NCBI GenBank assembly: GCA_024229515.1
Contig: JAAESI010000216.1
Coordinates: 150,767 to 214,766, forward strand
DNA length: 64,000 bases
Reading direction: 5' to 3'
Source: Pseudomonadota bacterium
GTDB taxonomy: Bacteria > Myxococcota_A > UBA796 > UBA9615
Shown here one piece after another: positions 46,790-55,013 of this stretch. Below the pieces are notes generated by a model that worked only from the letters and a program-made list of their open reading frames with translations, did no database searches and was not told the DNA's origin. Made by a program: the position numbers and the translations under genes. Position 1 is the first letter of the stretch. Every line of letters starts with the position of its first letter.

Positions 46790-48891
46790 TCGTCGGCAGC
46801 GTGCGCGCGCACGACATCCTGAAGTACCAGCGGCTCGAGCTTGGGGGCCTGCCCGCGGCGGGCGTATTCATGGTTTCGGGCCCCAACGAGTCGGGCAAGA
46901 GCAGCATCGGCGAGATCCTCGCGCTGGCCCTCTTCGGCCGAACCTTCGCGTTGGAGACGGCCGAGTTGGACAAGGCGATCCGCTGGGACGCGCGCGGCGG
47001 GTCCGTCGAGGTCGACTTCTCCTCCGGTGAGAACGGCACGCACAAGGTGGTGCGGGAGCTGGACCGGGATGGGCGTCGCTCCGCCACGTTGCATACCGAG
47101 GACGGCGCGGAGATTCGCGGCTGGGAAGCCGTCAACGAGGCCGTCGCGGGGCTGCTCGGCTTCGGCTTCAGCGAATACGTGGAGAGCTTCTACCTCGCCC
47201 GCCGGGACTCGATCTCGACACGGGCGCGGACGGATGCGGTGCGGGCGATGGCGGGGGTGCTTCCGTTGGAGCAGATCGCGGCCGAGCTCGCCGCCGAGCT
47301 GCCCGCCATCGAAGAGAAGTCCCTGGAGCTGGCGGACCAGCTGCTGGAGATCGACGAGCAGCTGGCGCGGTACTCGCGGGATGACCTGCTGCCTCCTCAG
47401 CCGGGACCGGCGCGGGGCGATGAGGCGTTGGTCGCGGAAGCGGCGGAGCGAAGGACCGCCCTGGGCGCGACCCTCGGTGGGTTCGAGACCCAGCTGCCCG
47501 AGCTGCAGGCGGCGACGCGCGAGCTGGTGTCGCGGGCCGAGGACGGGAGCCTGGAAGAGTGGGCCGCGAGCGCGGACCGCATGGAAGCGGCGCTGGATGC
47601 GATCGAAGAGTCGGTGGCGTTCCTGGGCTACGACGACGTCGAGGCGGGGACCGGTCGGCTGAGCCACCTGCTCAAGCGGATCACCGAGGGACTGGACGGC
47701 TTCGACACGCTGACCAAGGCGGTGGTGAAGCGGCGGTCGGAGATCGCGTCGCTGCTGGGCGAGGCGGGGAGCCGCGAGGCGGCCTCCAACTTCGACGATC
47801 AGCAGGCGGACCTGGATGAATCGAAGGCCAAGGCGCGGGCTGGGCGGACCAAGCTGGGGCGCGGCATGGCCGTCGCGGGTCTCGCAGCGGTTGGCTGCGC
47901 GGTCGCGGGCTTCCTCCCGATCGACGGGATGGACGCCAATGTGGTGCTCGGCCTGAGGATCGGCGCGGTGGTGCTCGCCGCGGTCGGCGTCTTCTTCTTC
48001 ACGAAGCAGCGCGCGGCGGTGACGGAGCTGCGACGGCTGGGTACCGCGGACGCGGATCTCGCTTCCCGCCGGGACGCCGCCGAGGACGACGCCAATCTCC
48101 TGGACGGATTCACCGAGCAGTCGCTGCGCCAGGCCCACGCGAGCCTGGCGAACCTGCGCGCTCTGGGCTCGCTGCAGCAATCGGTGCAGGAGTTCCGCGA
48201 CGGCGCCGGAGGCCGCCTGGTGCGTCCCGACGTGGCCGAGCGGCTGGACTCTGGGGCCGAGGATCAGCTGGCTGTGCTGGACGCTCACTTCACCCAGCTG
48301 AGCGCGCGGATCGCCTCGGACGTGGAGGCCCTCGGGCAGATCCACGAGTTGCGGCAGTCGCGGTCGAAGCTGGCCGCGCGGCGCTCGGCGTCGGCTCGGC
48401 AGTTGGAGGTCAGCGAGCTGGCCCGGGAGCTGGCCGCGGGGGCGAGCAAGCAGATCGCGTTCGACTTCAACAACCGCACGAAGCAGGCGCTGTCGCGCAT
48501 CCTCCCGAGCCTGACGGAGGGGCGGTACCAGTACCTGCGCATCGAGGACGACCTCAGCGTGCGCGTGTTCAGCAGCGAGAAGCAGGACTTCGTCACGTTC
48601 GAGGAGATCTCGGGCGGTACGCAGCGGCAGATCGCGCTGGCGACCCGGCTCGCCCTGAGCGAGACGTTGGCCGATCGGGCCGACAAGGGACCGCAGTTCG
48701 TGTTCCTCGATGAGCCATTTGCGTACTTCGACGCGCAGCGCACCCAGAGCACGTTGGCGGCGATGCCGCGGCTGAGCGAGCGGCTTCCCCAGGTCTGGAT
48801 CGCGACGCAGGAGCCGCCTCCGGGCACCTCCTCGTCGGTGGATCTGCGCTGCTCGGTGGAGTCGCGCGAGCTGTCGATCGGCGAGGCGTGA
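46786..48891 (+). CDS. SbcC/Rad50/YhaN-like AAA ATPase with internal membrane hairpin
   Basis: 701 residues. The ABC-type ATPase head has Walker A VSGPNESGKSSIGEIL (K near residue 38), the signature EEISGGTQRQIALATRLAL near 609, and Walker B QFVFLDEPFAYFD near 640. Coiled-coil arms flank two hydrophobic helices at about residues 360-407 (VAGLAAVGCAVAGF and GAVVLAAVGVFFF), a feature of YhaN-like proteins. DNA-end or envelope-stress roles are known only for relatives. It overlaps both the small gene upstream and the methyltransferase downstream, so the three form an operon. Confidence 0.85.
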   Translation: MIVGSVRAHDILKYQRLELGGLPAAGVFMVSGPNESGKSSIGEILALALFGRTFALETAELDKAIRWDARGGSVEVDFSSGENGTHKVVRELDRDGRRSATLHTEDGAEIRGWEAVNEAVAGLLGFGFSEYVESFYLARRDSISTRARTDAVRAMAGVLPLEQIAAELAAELPAIEEKSLELADQLLEIDEQLARYSRDDLLPPQPGPARGDEALVAEAAERRTALGATLGGFETQLPELQAATRELVSRAEDGSLEEWAASADRMEAALDAIEESVAFLGYDDVEAGTGRLSHLLKRITEGLDGFDTLTKAVVKRRSEIASLLGEAGSREAASNFDDQQADLDESKAKARAGRTKLGRGMAVAGLAAVGCAVAGFLPIDGMDANVVLGLRIGAVVLAAVGVFFFTKQRAAVTELRRLGTADADLASRRDAAEDDANLLDGFTEQSLRQAHASLANLRALGSLQQSVQEFRDGAGGRLVRPDVAERLDSGAEDQLAVLDAHFTQLSARIASDVEALGQIHELRQSRSKLAARRSASARQLEVSELARELAAGASKQIAFDFNNRTKQALSRILPSLTEGRYQYLRIEDDLSVRVFSSEKQDFVTFEEISGGTQRQIALATRLALSETLADRADKGPQFVFLDEPFAYFDAQRTQSTLAAMPRLSERLPQVWIATQEPPPGTSSSVDLRCSVESRELSIGEA

Positions 48892-50108
48892 GCGAGGAGC
48901 CATGGCTCGTTGAGCGGCTGATCCCGGGAGGTGACGGCTTCGGCCGAGCCCCCGACGGGCGCGCCGCGTTCATCCCCGGAGGGCTTCCCGGCGACCGGGT
49001 TCGACCTACGAAGCTGATCGAGAAGAAGCGCATGGTGCGCGTCGAGGCGTTCGAGTTGGTGGAAGCCGGCCCGGACCGTCGCCTCGATCCGCCGTGCCGG
49101 TTCGCCGATCGCTGCGGAGGGTGCGACTGGATGTTCCTCGAGCGCGAGGCTCAGCTGCATTGGAAGCGGGAGCTGGTCGCGGACGCGCTCCGTCGGATCG
49201 GCAAGATCGAGGTCGACGTCCAGCCTTGCGTCTCGGCGGGGCCGGAGGTCGGCTACCGGTCGAGGCTCCGGCTGCACGTCGACGGCGCCGGCCGCGTGGG
49301 TCTGTACGAACGGGGCAGCCACACCGTCGTCGAGATCGACGCCTGCGCGGTGGCGGACGAAGCGATCAACCACGCGCTCCCCGTGCTGCGGGCAGGCCGC
49401 CCCGTGGGCGTGCGGGAGGTCGAGCTGCGGGCCGCTCCCATCGGTCCCCGAGTGGTCGTTCGCTGCAGCCCCGCGGACAAGGTCTGGGAGCTGGGCGGCC
49501 TGATCCCGGCCGTCGTTCCGAAGGTGCCCCCGCCGGTGCAGCGCTGGCCGCTGCCCCTGCAGATGGAGCTGGCGGTGCCGGCGACGGCGTTCGTGCAGGT
49601 GAACCCCGACGTGAACGTGGCGCTGGTCGACGCGCTCCTGGAGGGGACCGACGCGCGGAAGGCGACGAGCTTCGTGGACCTGTACTGCGGGGCGGGGAAC
49701 TTCGCCTTGGCGCTCGCCGCCAGCGGGCTCACCGGCAGCGGCATCGAGGCGAGCCCCGACGCGATCGCGGCGGCGTCCGACAGCGCGGAGCGGGAGCAAC
49801 TGGCGTCCCGGGTCGGGTTCATCGAGGGCACGGTCGATGAGCTGTTCCCCAGGCTCGTGCGCACGGTCGGGGAGGTGGATCTGGTGGTCCTGGATCCCCC
49901 GCGTGCGGGCGCGAAGGCGGCGATTCCAGCGTTGCTGAAGCTGTCGCCGAAGTACGTGGCGGCGATCTCGTGCGATCCGGCGACGCTCGCCCGGGATCTC
50001 AAGATGCTGGTCGAGGGCGGGTACGCGATCGAGTCGGTGACGCCGTTCGACATGTTCCCGCAGACGCACCACGTCGAGGTGCTGGTGTGGTTGGCGAAGA
50101 CGGCGTGA
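48888..50108 (+). CDS. RlmD/TrmA-family RNA uracil-5 methyltransferase
   Basis: 406 residues. An N-terminal TRAM-type beta domain (LIPGGDGFGRAPDGRAAFIP) is followed by the iron-sulfur motif CRFADRCGGC at about residues 69-78, with the fourth Cys in EIDACAVAD. The SAM domain has FVDLYCGAGNFALALAA and VVLDPPRAGA. The catalytic Cys is in AISCDPATLARDL near 361. These are the hallmarks of RumA/RlmD-like enzymes that methylate uracil in 23S rRNA or tRNA. GTG start overlapping the ATPase stop (GTGA). Confidence 0.92.
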   Translation: MSEEPWLVERLIPGGDGFGRAPDGRAAFIPGGLPGDRVRPTKLIEKKRMVRVEAFELVEAGPDRRLDPPCRFADRCGGCDWMFLEREAQLHWKRELVADALRRIGKIEVDVQPCVSAGPEVGYRSRLRLHVDGAGRVGLYERGSHTVVEIDACAVADEAINHALPVLRAGRPVGVREVELRAAPIGPRVVVRCSPADKVWELGGLIPAVVPKVPPPVQRWPLPLQMELAVPATAFVQVNPDVNVALVDALLEGTDARKATSFVDLYCGAGNFALALAASGLTGSGIEASPDAIAAASDSAEREQLASRVGFIEGTVDELFPRLVRTVGEVDLVVLDPPRAGAKAAIPALLKLSPKYVAAISCDPATLARDLKMLVEGGYAIESVTPFDMFPQTHHVEVLVWLAKTA

Positions 50109-50196
50109 GATCGGCCCGAGGCGGCCGGTGTTCGCGAATAGGGGCGTAGAGCCGAGGGGCTTCTTCCGCTACATTCGCGCCCTTCCGGAGCCCTCA

Positions 50197-51105
50197 ATGA
50201 CGTCTTCGCGGCCCCTGCTGCTCATCTCCATCCTCGCCCTCGCCTTGGGCGGCTGCTCGATCAAGTCGGTCGCGATGAACGCGGTCGCTGACGCGCTGTC
50301 CTCCGGCACCGGCGGCTCCTTCAGCCAGGACGAGGACCTCGAGTTCGTCGGTGACGCGCTGCCGTTCGCGCTCAAGATGATGGAGTCGATCAACGACTCG
50401 GTGCCCGATCACGTCGGCATGAAGGTGACGCTCGCGTCCGGCTTCACCCAGTACGGCGTCGTCTTCGTGGAGTGGCCCGCGGAGCAGCTCAAGTACGACG
50501 ACTTTCAGGCCTACGACGCCGGCAAGACCCGCGCGCGAGTCTTCTACTGGCGCGCCAACAGCTTCGCCCTGGACGGTCTCGACCTCATGGAGCCGGACTT
50601 CCGGTCTCGAATCTTGAGCGACACCGACGCGGTGCTGAAGGAGATGGAGGTCGAATCCGTCCCACTGCTGTACTGGCTCGGAGCGAGCTGGTTGGCGGCG
50701 GCCCTGACCAACCTGGAGGACCCGGAGATGTTTGGCATTTTCCCCGTCGCGGCGAGCGTCCTCCAGCGCGCCTACGAGCTCGATCCGGACTGGAACGAGG
50801 GGGCGATTCGGGAGCTGTTCATCAGCCTCGAGCCGGTGCTGCCGATGCCTGGCGGCAAGGAGCGCAGCAAGGAGCACTACGACGCCGTCATCGGGATGCG
50901 AGGCGGGAAGTCCGCCGGTCCCCATGTGTCTTATGCAACGGCCGTCGCGCTCAAGGTCCAGGACAAGGACGAGTTCGTCCGCCTCCTGGAGATGGCGCTG
51001 GCGGTAGAGGTCGAGGGAGAGCCCGAATCCCGCCTCGCCAACGAGTACGCCCAGAGCAAGGCCCGCTTCCTGCTCGACCACCTCGACGATCTCTTCCTGG
51101 AGTAG
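50197..51105 (+). CDS. tatT: TRAP-associated lipoprotein TatT
   Basis: 302 residues with signal ending LALALGGC. All-helical, TPR-like: LEFVGDALPFALKMMESIND, LLYWLGASWLAAALTNLEDP, SVLQRAYELDPDWNEGAI and HYDAVIGMRGGKSAGPHVSY (the pore-loop region typical of TatT). In Treponema, the homologue TatT trimer binds a TRAP binding protein in the periplasm. Here the binding protein starts four bases later and the permease follows, so the full TatT-P-QM system is present. Confidence 0.9.
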   Translation: MTSSRPLLLISILALALGGCSIKSVAMNAVADALSSGTGGSFSQDEDLEFVGDALPFALKMMESINDSVPDHVGMKVTLASGFTQYGVVFVEWPAEQLKYDDFQAYDAGKTRARVFYWRANSFALDGLDLMEPDFRSRILSDTDAVLKEMEVESVPLLYWLGASWLAAALTNLEDPEMFGIFPVAASVLQRAYELDPDWNEGAIRELFISLEPVLPMPGGKERSKEHYDAVIGMRGGKSAGPHVSYATAVALKVQDKDEFVRLLEMALAVEVEGEPESRLANEYAQSKARFLLDHLDDLFLE

Positions 51106-51109
51106 CCGA

Positions 51110-52114
51110 ATGCGTTTGTATGCCGCCCTCTTCGTCCTCATGACCGCCCTGATCGGCGGTCCCGCCGCCGCGGACGCCAAGGTCACTCTGAAGCTCGCCA
51201 CCCTCGCCCCCGAAGGCAGCACGTGGTGGAAGTCGCTGCGCACCCTCGGCGACGAGTGGACCCGCATCACCGACGGTGAGGTCGAGGTGAAGATCTACGC
51301 CGGCGGCGTGGTCGGCAACGAGACCGCGATGGTTCGGAAGATGAACATCGGCCAGCTGCACGGCGGCCAGATGACCAACATCGGCCTGAACATGTACGAC
51401 CGGGGTCCCCAGGTCATCCAGACGCCGATGCTCATTCGCACGAACGAAGAGCTGGACCACGTGATGGCGGGGATGATCCCGACCTTCGAGGCGCGCCTCG
51501 AAGAGAAGGGGATCATCGCGCTGAACTGGGGCGACGCGGGGTGGGTCCACCTGTTCACGGGCGAGCCGATGAAGGTCCCCAGCGACGCGGGCAACTTCAA
51601 GATCTACACCTACGACGGCGACCCCGAGGCGGTGAAGCTGTTCGAAGCGGTCGGGTTCAACTCGGTCGTGTTGTCGTCCACCGACGTGCTGCCTTCGCTG
51701 CAGAGCGGCCTCATCAACGCCTTCCCGTCGACCCGCCTGGGCGCCCTCGCGCTGCAGTGGTTCGCCCTCAGCAAGAACATGCTGGACGTGCCCTGGGCGC
51801 CGCTGGTCGGAGCGACCGTGCTGACCGAGGCCGGTTGGACCGCCATCCCCGAGGAGCACCGGGCCGAGTGCAAGGCCGCGGCCGTGCGCATCGGCGGTGA
51901 GATGAGCAGCACCATCCGCAAGCAGGACGGCAAGGCCGTCGGCGTGATGGAGAAGTACGGACTGAGCGTCACGCAGGTCGATGATGCGACCCGCGCGCAG
52001 TGGAACACCGTCGGCGAAGGCACCTGGCCTTCGGTGCGCGGCAAGATCGTGCCGGAGGACGTCTTCGACAAGGCCAGGGGCCTCGTCGAGGAGTACCGCG
52101 CCGCCAACCCGTGA
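51110..52114 (+). CDS. TRAP transporter substrate-binding protein (DctP/TatP type)
   Basis: 334 residues with a signal peptide ending GGPAAADA. The DctP fold is clear: LKLATLAPEGSTWWKSLRTL, VEVKIYAGGVVGNETAMVRK, GQLHGGQMTNIGLNMYDRGP, and the central strand DVLPSLQSGLINAFPSTRLG. It belongs to the TatT-linked branch, not the TakP branch at 44430. Ligand unknown; hydrophobic or organic-acid ligands have been suggested for the Treponema homologue. The stop overlaps the permease GTG. Confidence 0.92.
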   Translation: MRLYAALFVLMTALIGGPAAADAKVTLKLATLAPEGSTWWKSLRTLGDEWTRITDGEVEVKIYAGGVVGNETAMVRKMNIGQLHGGQMTNIGLNMYDRGPQVIQTPMLIRTNEELDHVMAGMIPTFEARLEEKGIIALNWGDAGWVHLFTGEPMKVPSDAGNFKIYTYDGDPEAVKLFEAVGFNSVVLSSTDVLPSLQSGLINAFPSTRLGALALQWFALSKNMLDVPWAPLVGATVLTEAGWTAIPEEHRAECKAAAVRIGGEMSSTIRKQDGKAVGVMEKYGLSVTQVDDATRAQWNTVGEGTWPSVRGKIVPEDVFDKARGLVEEYRAANP

Positions 52115-54171
52115 GCGGAGCTCCCGCGCCCGAGGCGCCCAAGCCACCGCCCATCGGGGCGCTCGCCAAGATCGAGCACGCCCTGCTCGTCGCCATCCTC
52201 GCGGGGATGGTGATCCTGCCCGTCGGGGCAGTGATCGGCCGGCAGCTGTTCGGCTCCACGTTGGCCACGGCGAACCTGCTCACGCAGTACCTGAATCTCT
52301 GGCTGACGATGCTGGGCGCGTTGGTCGCGGCGCGGGCGGGGCGCCACTTGAGCCTGTCTACGGGCGAGCTGATGAAGCTGTCGCCCAAGGCGGAGCGGTG
52401 GATCCGGAGCGGCACCACGGCCGTGTCGGTGGCGGTCACCGCGCTGCTGGCGTTGGCCTCGTGGAAGTTCCTCATGGCGGAGCTCGGCACCGGCGGCGAG
52501 ATGGCCGGCGGGGTGCCCAAGTGGGCCCTCCAGGGGGCGATGCCGGTGGGCTTCGCGGGCATGGCGCTGTACCTGACGTGGGTCGAGAACGACTCGTGGA
52601 AGGGCCGGCTGCTCGCGGTCGCGGTCACCGCGCTGGCGCTGTCGATGGCGTTCGTGCCGGTGGGCTCGCGGACCCCGGTGGTGTGGGCTGGCTCGATCAC
52701 GCTGCTGGGCGCGGTCGCGCTGGGGGCTCCGATCTTCACGATCATGGGCGGCCTGGCGATGCTGCTGCTGTACGGACAGCCGCTGCCGTCGCCGATTGCT
52801 GCGGTTCCGCTTGAGACCTTCGGGCTGGTGGCGTCGCCCACCCTGCCGGCCATCCCGTTGTTCACCCTGGCCGGCTACATGCTCGCCGAGGGAGGGGCCT
52901 CGAAGCGGCTGGTGGCGCTGTTCCAGGAGTGGTTCGGCTGGATGCCCGGCGGCATCGCGGCCGCGGCGGTGCTGGTGTGCGCGTTCTTCACGACGTTCAC
53001 GGGCGCCTCCGGCGTGACGATTCTGGCGCTGGGCGGCCTGCTTCTGCCGATCCTCACCAAGGCCGGCTACTCGGAGAAGTTCGCCATCGGCGTGCTCATC
53101 GCGTCGGGCTCGATCGGGCTGCTGTTCCCGCCTTCGCTGCCGGTGATCCTGTACGGCGTCGTCAGCCACGTGCCCATCGACAAGTTGTTCATGAGCGGGG
53201 CCGTGCCGGGGGCCCTGTTGGTCCTGCTGGTCGTGTCCATGGGCGTGGTGCACGCCCGGAAGAACAACGTGCAGCGGACGAGGTTCGACTTCGCGACGGC
53301 GCTCAAGGCGCTGTGGGACGCGAAGTTCGAGGCGGCGCTGCCGGCGCTGGTGCTGGTCGGCATCTTCGGCGGCTTCCTCACGATCTTCGAGGCGGCGGCG
53401 CTGACGGCGGCGTACGCGTTCCTGTCCGAGGTGGTCATCCACCGCGATCTGGGCTTCAAGAAGGACGTGCCCCGCGTCTTCGTCGAGTGCGGAACGCTGA
53501 TGGGCGGCGTGATGATCATCCTCGGCGTCGCCCTGGGCTTCACGAACTACCTGGTGGACGCCGAGATCCCGATGCGGGTGGCGGCGTGGACCACCGAGCA
53601 CGTGGCCGGGAAGATCATGTTCCTGCTGCTGCTGAACGTGTTCCTGCTCATCGTCGGCTGTCTGATGGACATCTTCTCGGCCATCGTCGTGGTGGTGCCG
53701 CTGATCGTGCCCATCGCGACGGCGTTCGGCGTCGACCCGGTGCACCTGGGCATCCTCTTCCTGGCGAACCTGGAGCTGGGCTACCTGACGCCGCCGGTGG
53801 GGATGAACCTCTTCCTGGCGTCGTACCGGTTCGATAAACCGCTGACGGCGGTCTACAAGATGGGCTTCCCGTTCCTGCTGGTGCTGCTGGCCGGCGTGCT
53901 GATCATCACGTACGTGCCGAGCCTGACGCTGTGGCCGCACGAGGGACCGACGACGTCGGAGATCGACATGGGCGGGCTCGAGGACGAGGCCGGCGATGAG
54001 CCCGGAACCCCGGCGCTGCCGTTGGGCGAGATGGATCTGGACGCCTTGTTGGGCGGCGACGACGACGACGATGCCACCCCGGTCAAGCCGGAGGCGGGTG
54101 CGCTGCCGTTGGGCAACCTGGACCTGGACGCCCTCCTGGGCGACGACGACGACTCGGGCGGAGCTCCCTAG
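52111..54171 (+). CDS. Fused TRAP permease DctQM with an acidic repeat tail
   Basis: 686 residues. The first about 200 residues form a DctQ-like four-helix unit (LVAILAGMVILPVGAVIGRQ, LNLWLTMLGALVAARAGRHL). The remainder is DctM (FTGASGVTILALGGLLLPIL, FLANLELGYLTPPVGMNLFL). After the last helix comes an unusual 60-residue tail with two copies of a motif (LPLGEMDLDALLGGDDDDD and LPLGNLDLDALLGDDDD). GTG start overlaps the binding-protein stop. Sodium-driven import is expected from the family. Confidence 0.92.
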   Translation: MSGAPAPEAPKPPPIGALAKIEHALLVAILAGMVILPVGAVIGRQLFGSTLATANLLTQYLNLWLTMLGALVAARAGRHLSLSTGELMKLSPKAERWIRSGTTAVSVAVTALLALASWKFLMAELGTGGEMAGGVPKWALQGAMPVGFAGMALYLTWVENDSWKGRLLAVAVTALALSMAFVPVGSRTPVVWAGSITLLGAVALGAPIFTIMGGLAMLLLYGQPLPSPIAAVPLETFGLVASPTLPAIPLFTLAGYMLAEGGASKRLVALFQEWFGWMPGGIAAAAVLVCAFFTTFTGASGVTILALGGLLLPILTKAGYSEKFAIGVLIASGSIGLLFPPSLPVILYGVVSHVPIDKLFMSGAVPGALLVLLVVSMGVVHARKNNVQRTRFDFATALKALWDAKFEAALPALVLVGIFGGFLTIFEAAALTAAYAFLSEVVIHRDLGFKKDVPRVFVECGTLMGGVMIILGVALGFTNYLVDAEIPMRVAAWTTEHVAGKIMFLLLLNVFLLIVGCLMDIFSAIVVVVPLIVPIATAFGVDPVHLGILFLANLELGYLTPPVGMNLFLASYRFDKPLTAVYKMGFPFLLVLLAGVLIITYVPSLTLWPHEGPTTSEIDMGGLEDEAGDEPGTPALPLGEMDLDALLGGDDDDDATPVKPEAGALPLGNLDLDALLGDDDDSGGAP

Positions 54172-54240
54172 TACCCATGGACAGAAGTCGCGACCCGTTT
54201 CCGCTGGCCCCGAACGCCGCTGCCGGCGTCCGCCCTCGTC

Positions 54241-54259
54241 GGCGTACACGAGGTACGCC
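54241..54259. terminator. Possible terminator hairpin after the TRAP operon
   Basis: GGCGTAC at 54241-54247 and GTACGCC at 54253-54259 around a five-base loop, about 70 bases past the permease stop. There is no T run, so this would be a weak or Rho-assisted terminator at best. The 160-base gap 54172-54331 holds nothing else recognisable. Confidence 0.3.
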
Positions 54260-54331
54260 TCGCTCGTCCGATCACCCCCAGCGTCGCCCGGTCCTCACCG
54301 GAATTCGTATCGCGATCTCCGCCCAGGGATA

Positions 54332-54625
54332 CTAGAGCCCGCGCCAGACCTTGGGATCGCGGCGCGCGTGGAACAGCGCGAGCACGGCGATGGCGTCATC
54401 GTCGACCACGTAGAAGAGCCCGTAGGGGAATCGGCGGAGCAAGACGCGGCGGACGCGTCCGTGCCGTTCGACGTGCTGCTCGGGCTGTTCGGCGGCCCCT
54501 TCGAGGGCTTCATCGACGCGGTGCAGGAACGCGGATCCGAGCCCGGGGAGCTTCTCCTCGTGCCAGTCGTACGCTTCCTCGATTTCGGCGACCGCGGCAG
54601 CCCGCAGCCGGATGGGCAGGTTCAT
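54332..54625 (-). CDS. ParE/RelE-family toxin
   Basis: 97 residues: LPIRLRAAAVAEIEEAYDWH, SAFLHRVDEALEGAAEQPEQ, VRRVLLRRFPYGLFYVVDDD and AIAVLALFHARRDPKVWRG. The spacing and the C-terminal HARRDP match type II ParE-like toxins. The start at 54625 is the only good ATG. The antitoxin gene ends 156 bases upstream, further than usual, and no other gene fits in the gap. Confidence 0.88.
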   Translation of the reverse strand: MNLPIRLRAAAVAEIEEAYDWHEEKLPGLGSAFLHRVDEALEGAAEQPEQHVERHGRVRRVLLRRFPYGLFYVVDDDAIAVLALFHARRDPKVWRGL

Positions 54626-54781
54626 TGCAGCAACAGGGCCTCCGAACCCCACCTCGTCGCCCAGAACGTCCGATGACTGCGTTGTTCGTCGGTCACGGGG
54701 CGACACCCCGCTTCCTCCTCTCGCCTTGCCCTCGGCCGCCCTGACCTTCCGATCTGCGGTCCCACTGCCCTGTCGATGCAA

Positions 54782-55003
54782 TCACTCGGTCGATCGGCTC
54801 CGGGCGCGAACATCAGTCCATTCGGACGTGTTTCCAACCCCTGCTTCATGGACAGCGAGGCGGCGATCGAGTTCCTGGCGTTGGGCGTCGGTGACGGGGA
54901 CGAGGTCCGGGTCGGACGCGATCTGGTCCCAGAGGTCCTGCACGTGAGCGATCTGCTCGGCGGTGCTCATGCGTCCGAAGTCGGGTCGGTTCGGGTCACC
55001 CAT
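54782..55003 (-). CDS. Addiction-module antitoxin (PF09720-like)
   Basis: 73 residues from the ATG at 55003, with an AAGGTGA ribosome site. STAEQIAHVQDLWDQIASDP and TDAQRQELDRRLAVHEAG are the two helices typical of this short antitoxin family, which ends with a W-containing segment (SEWTDVRAR). It precedes the ParE-like toxin on the same strand. Its start lies 10 bases downstream of the rhomboid stop. Confidence 0.82.
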   Translation of the reverse strand: MGDPNRPDFGRMSTAEQIAHVQDLWDQIASDPDLVPVTDAQRQELDRRLAVHEAGVGNTSEWTDVRARSRSTE

Positions 55004-55013
55004 GGGGATCACC

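Noticed and set aside
54626..54781. A separate gene between antitoxin and toxin
   Set aside because: No frame has a start, ribosome site and plausible protein; the gap looks non-coding.
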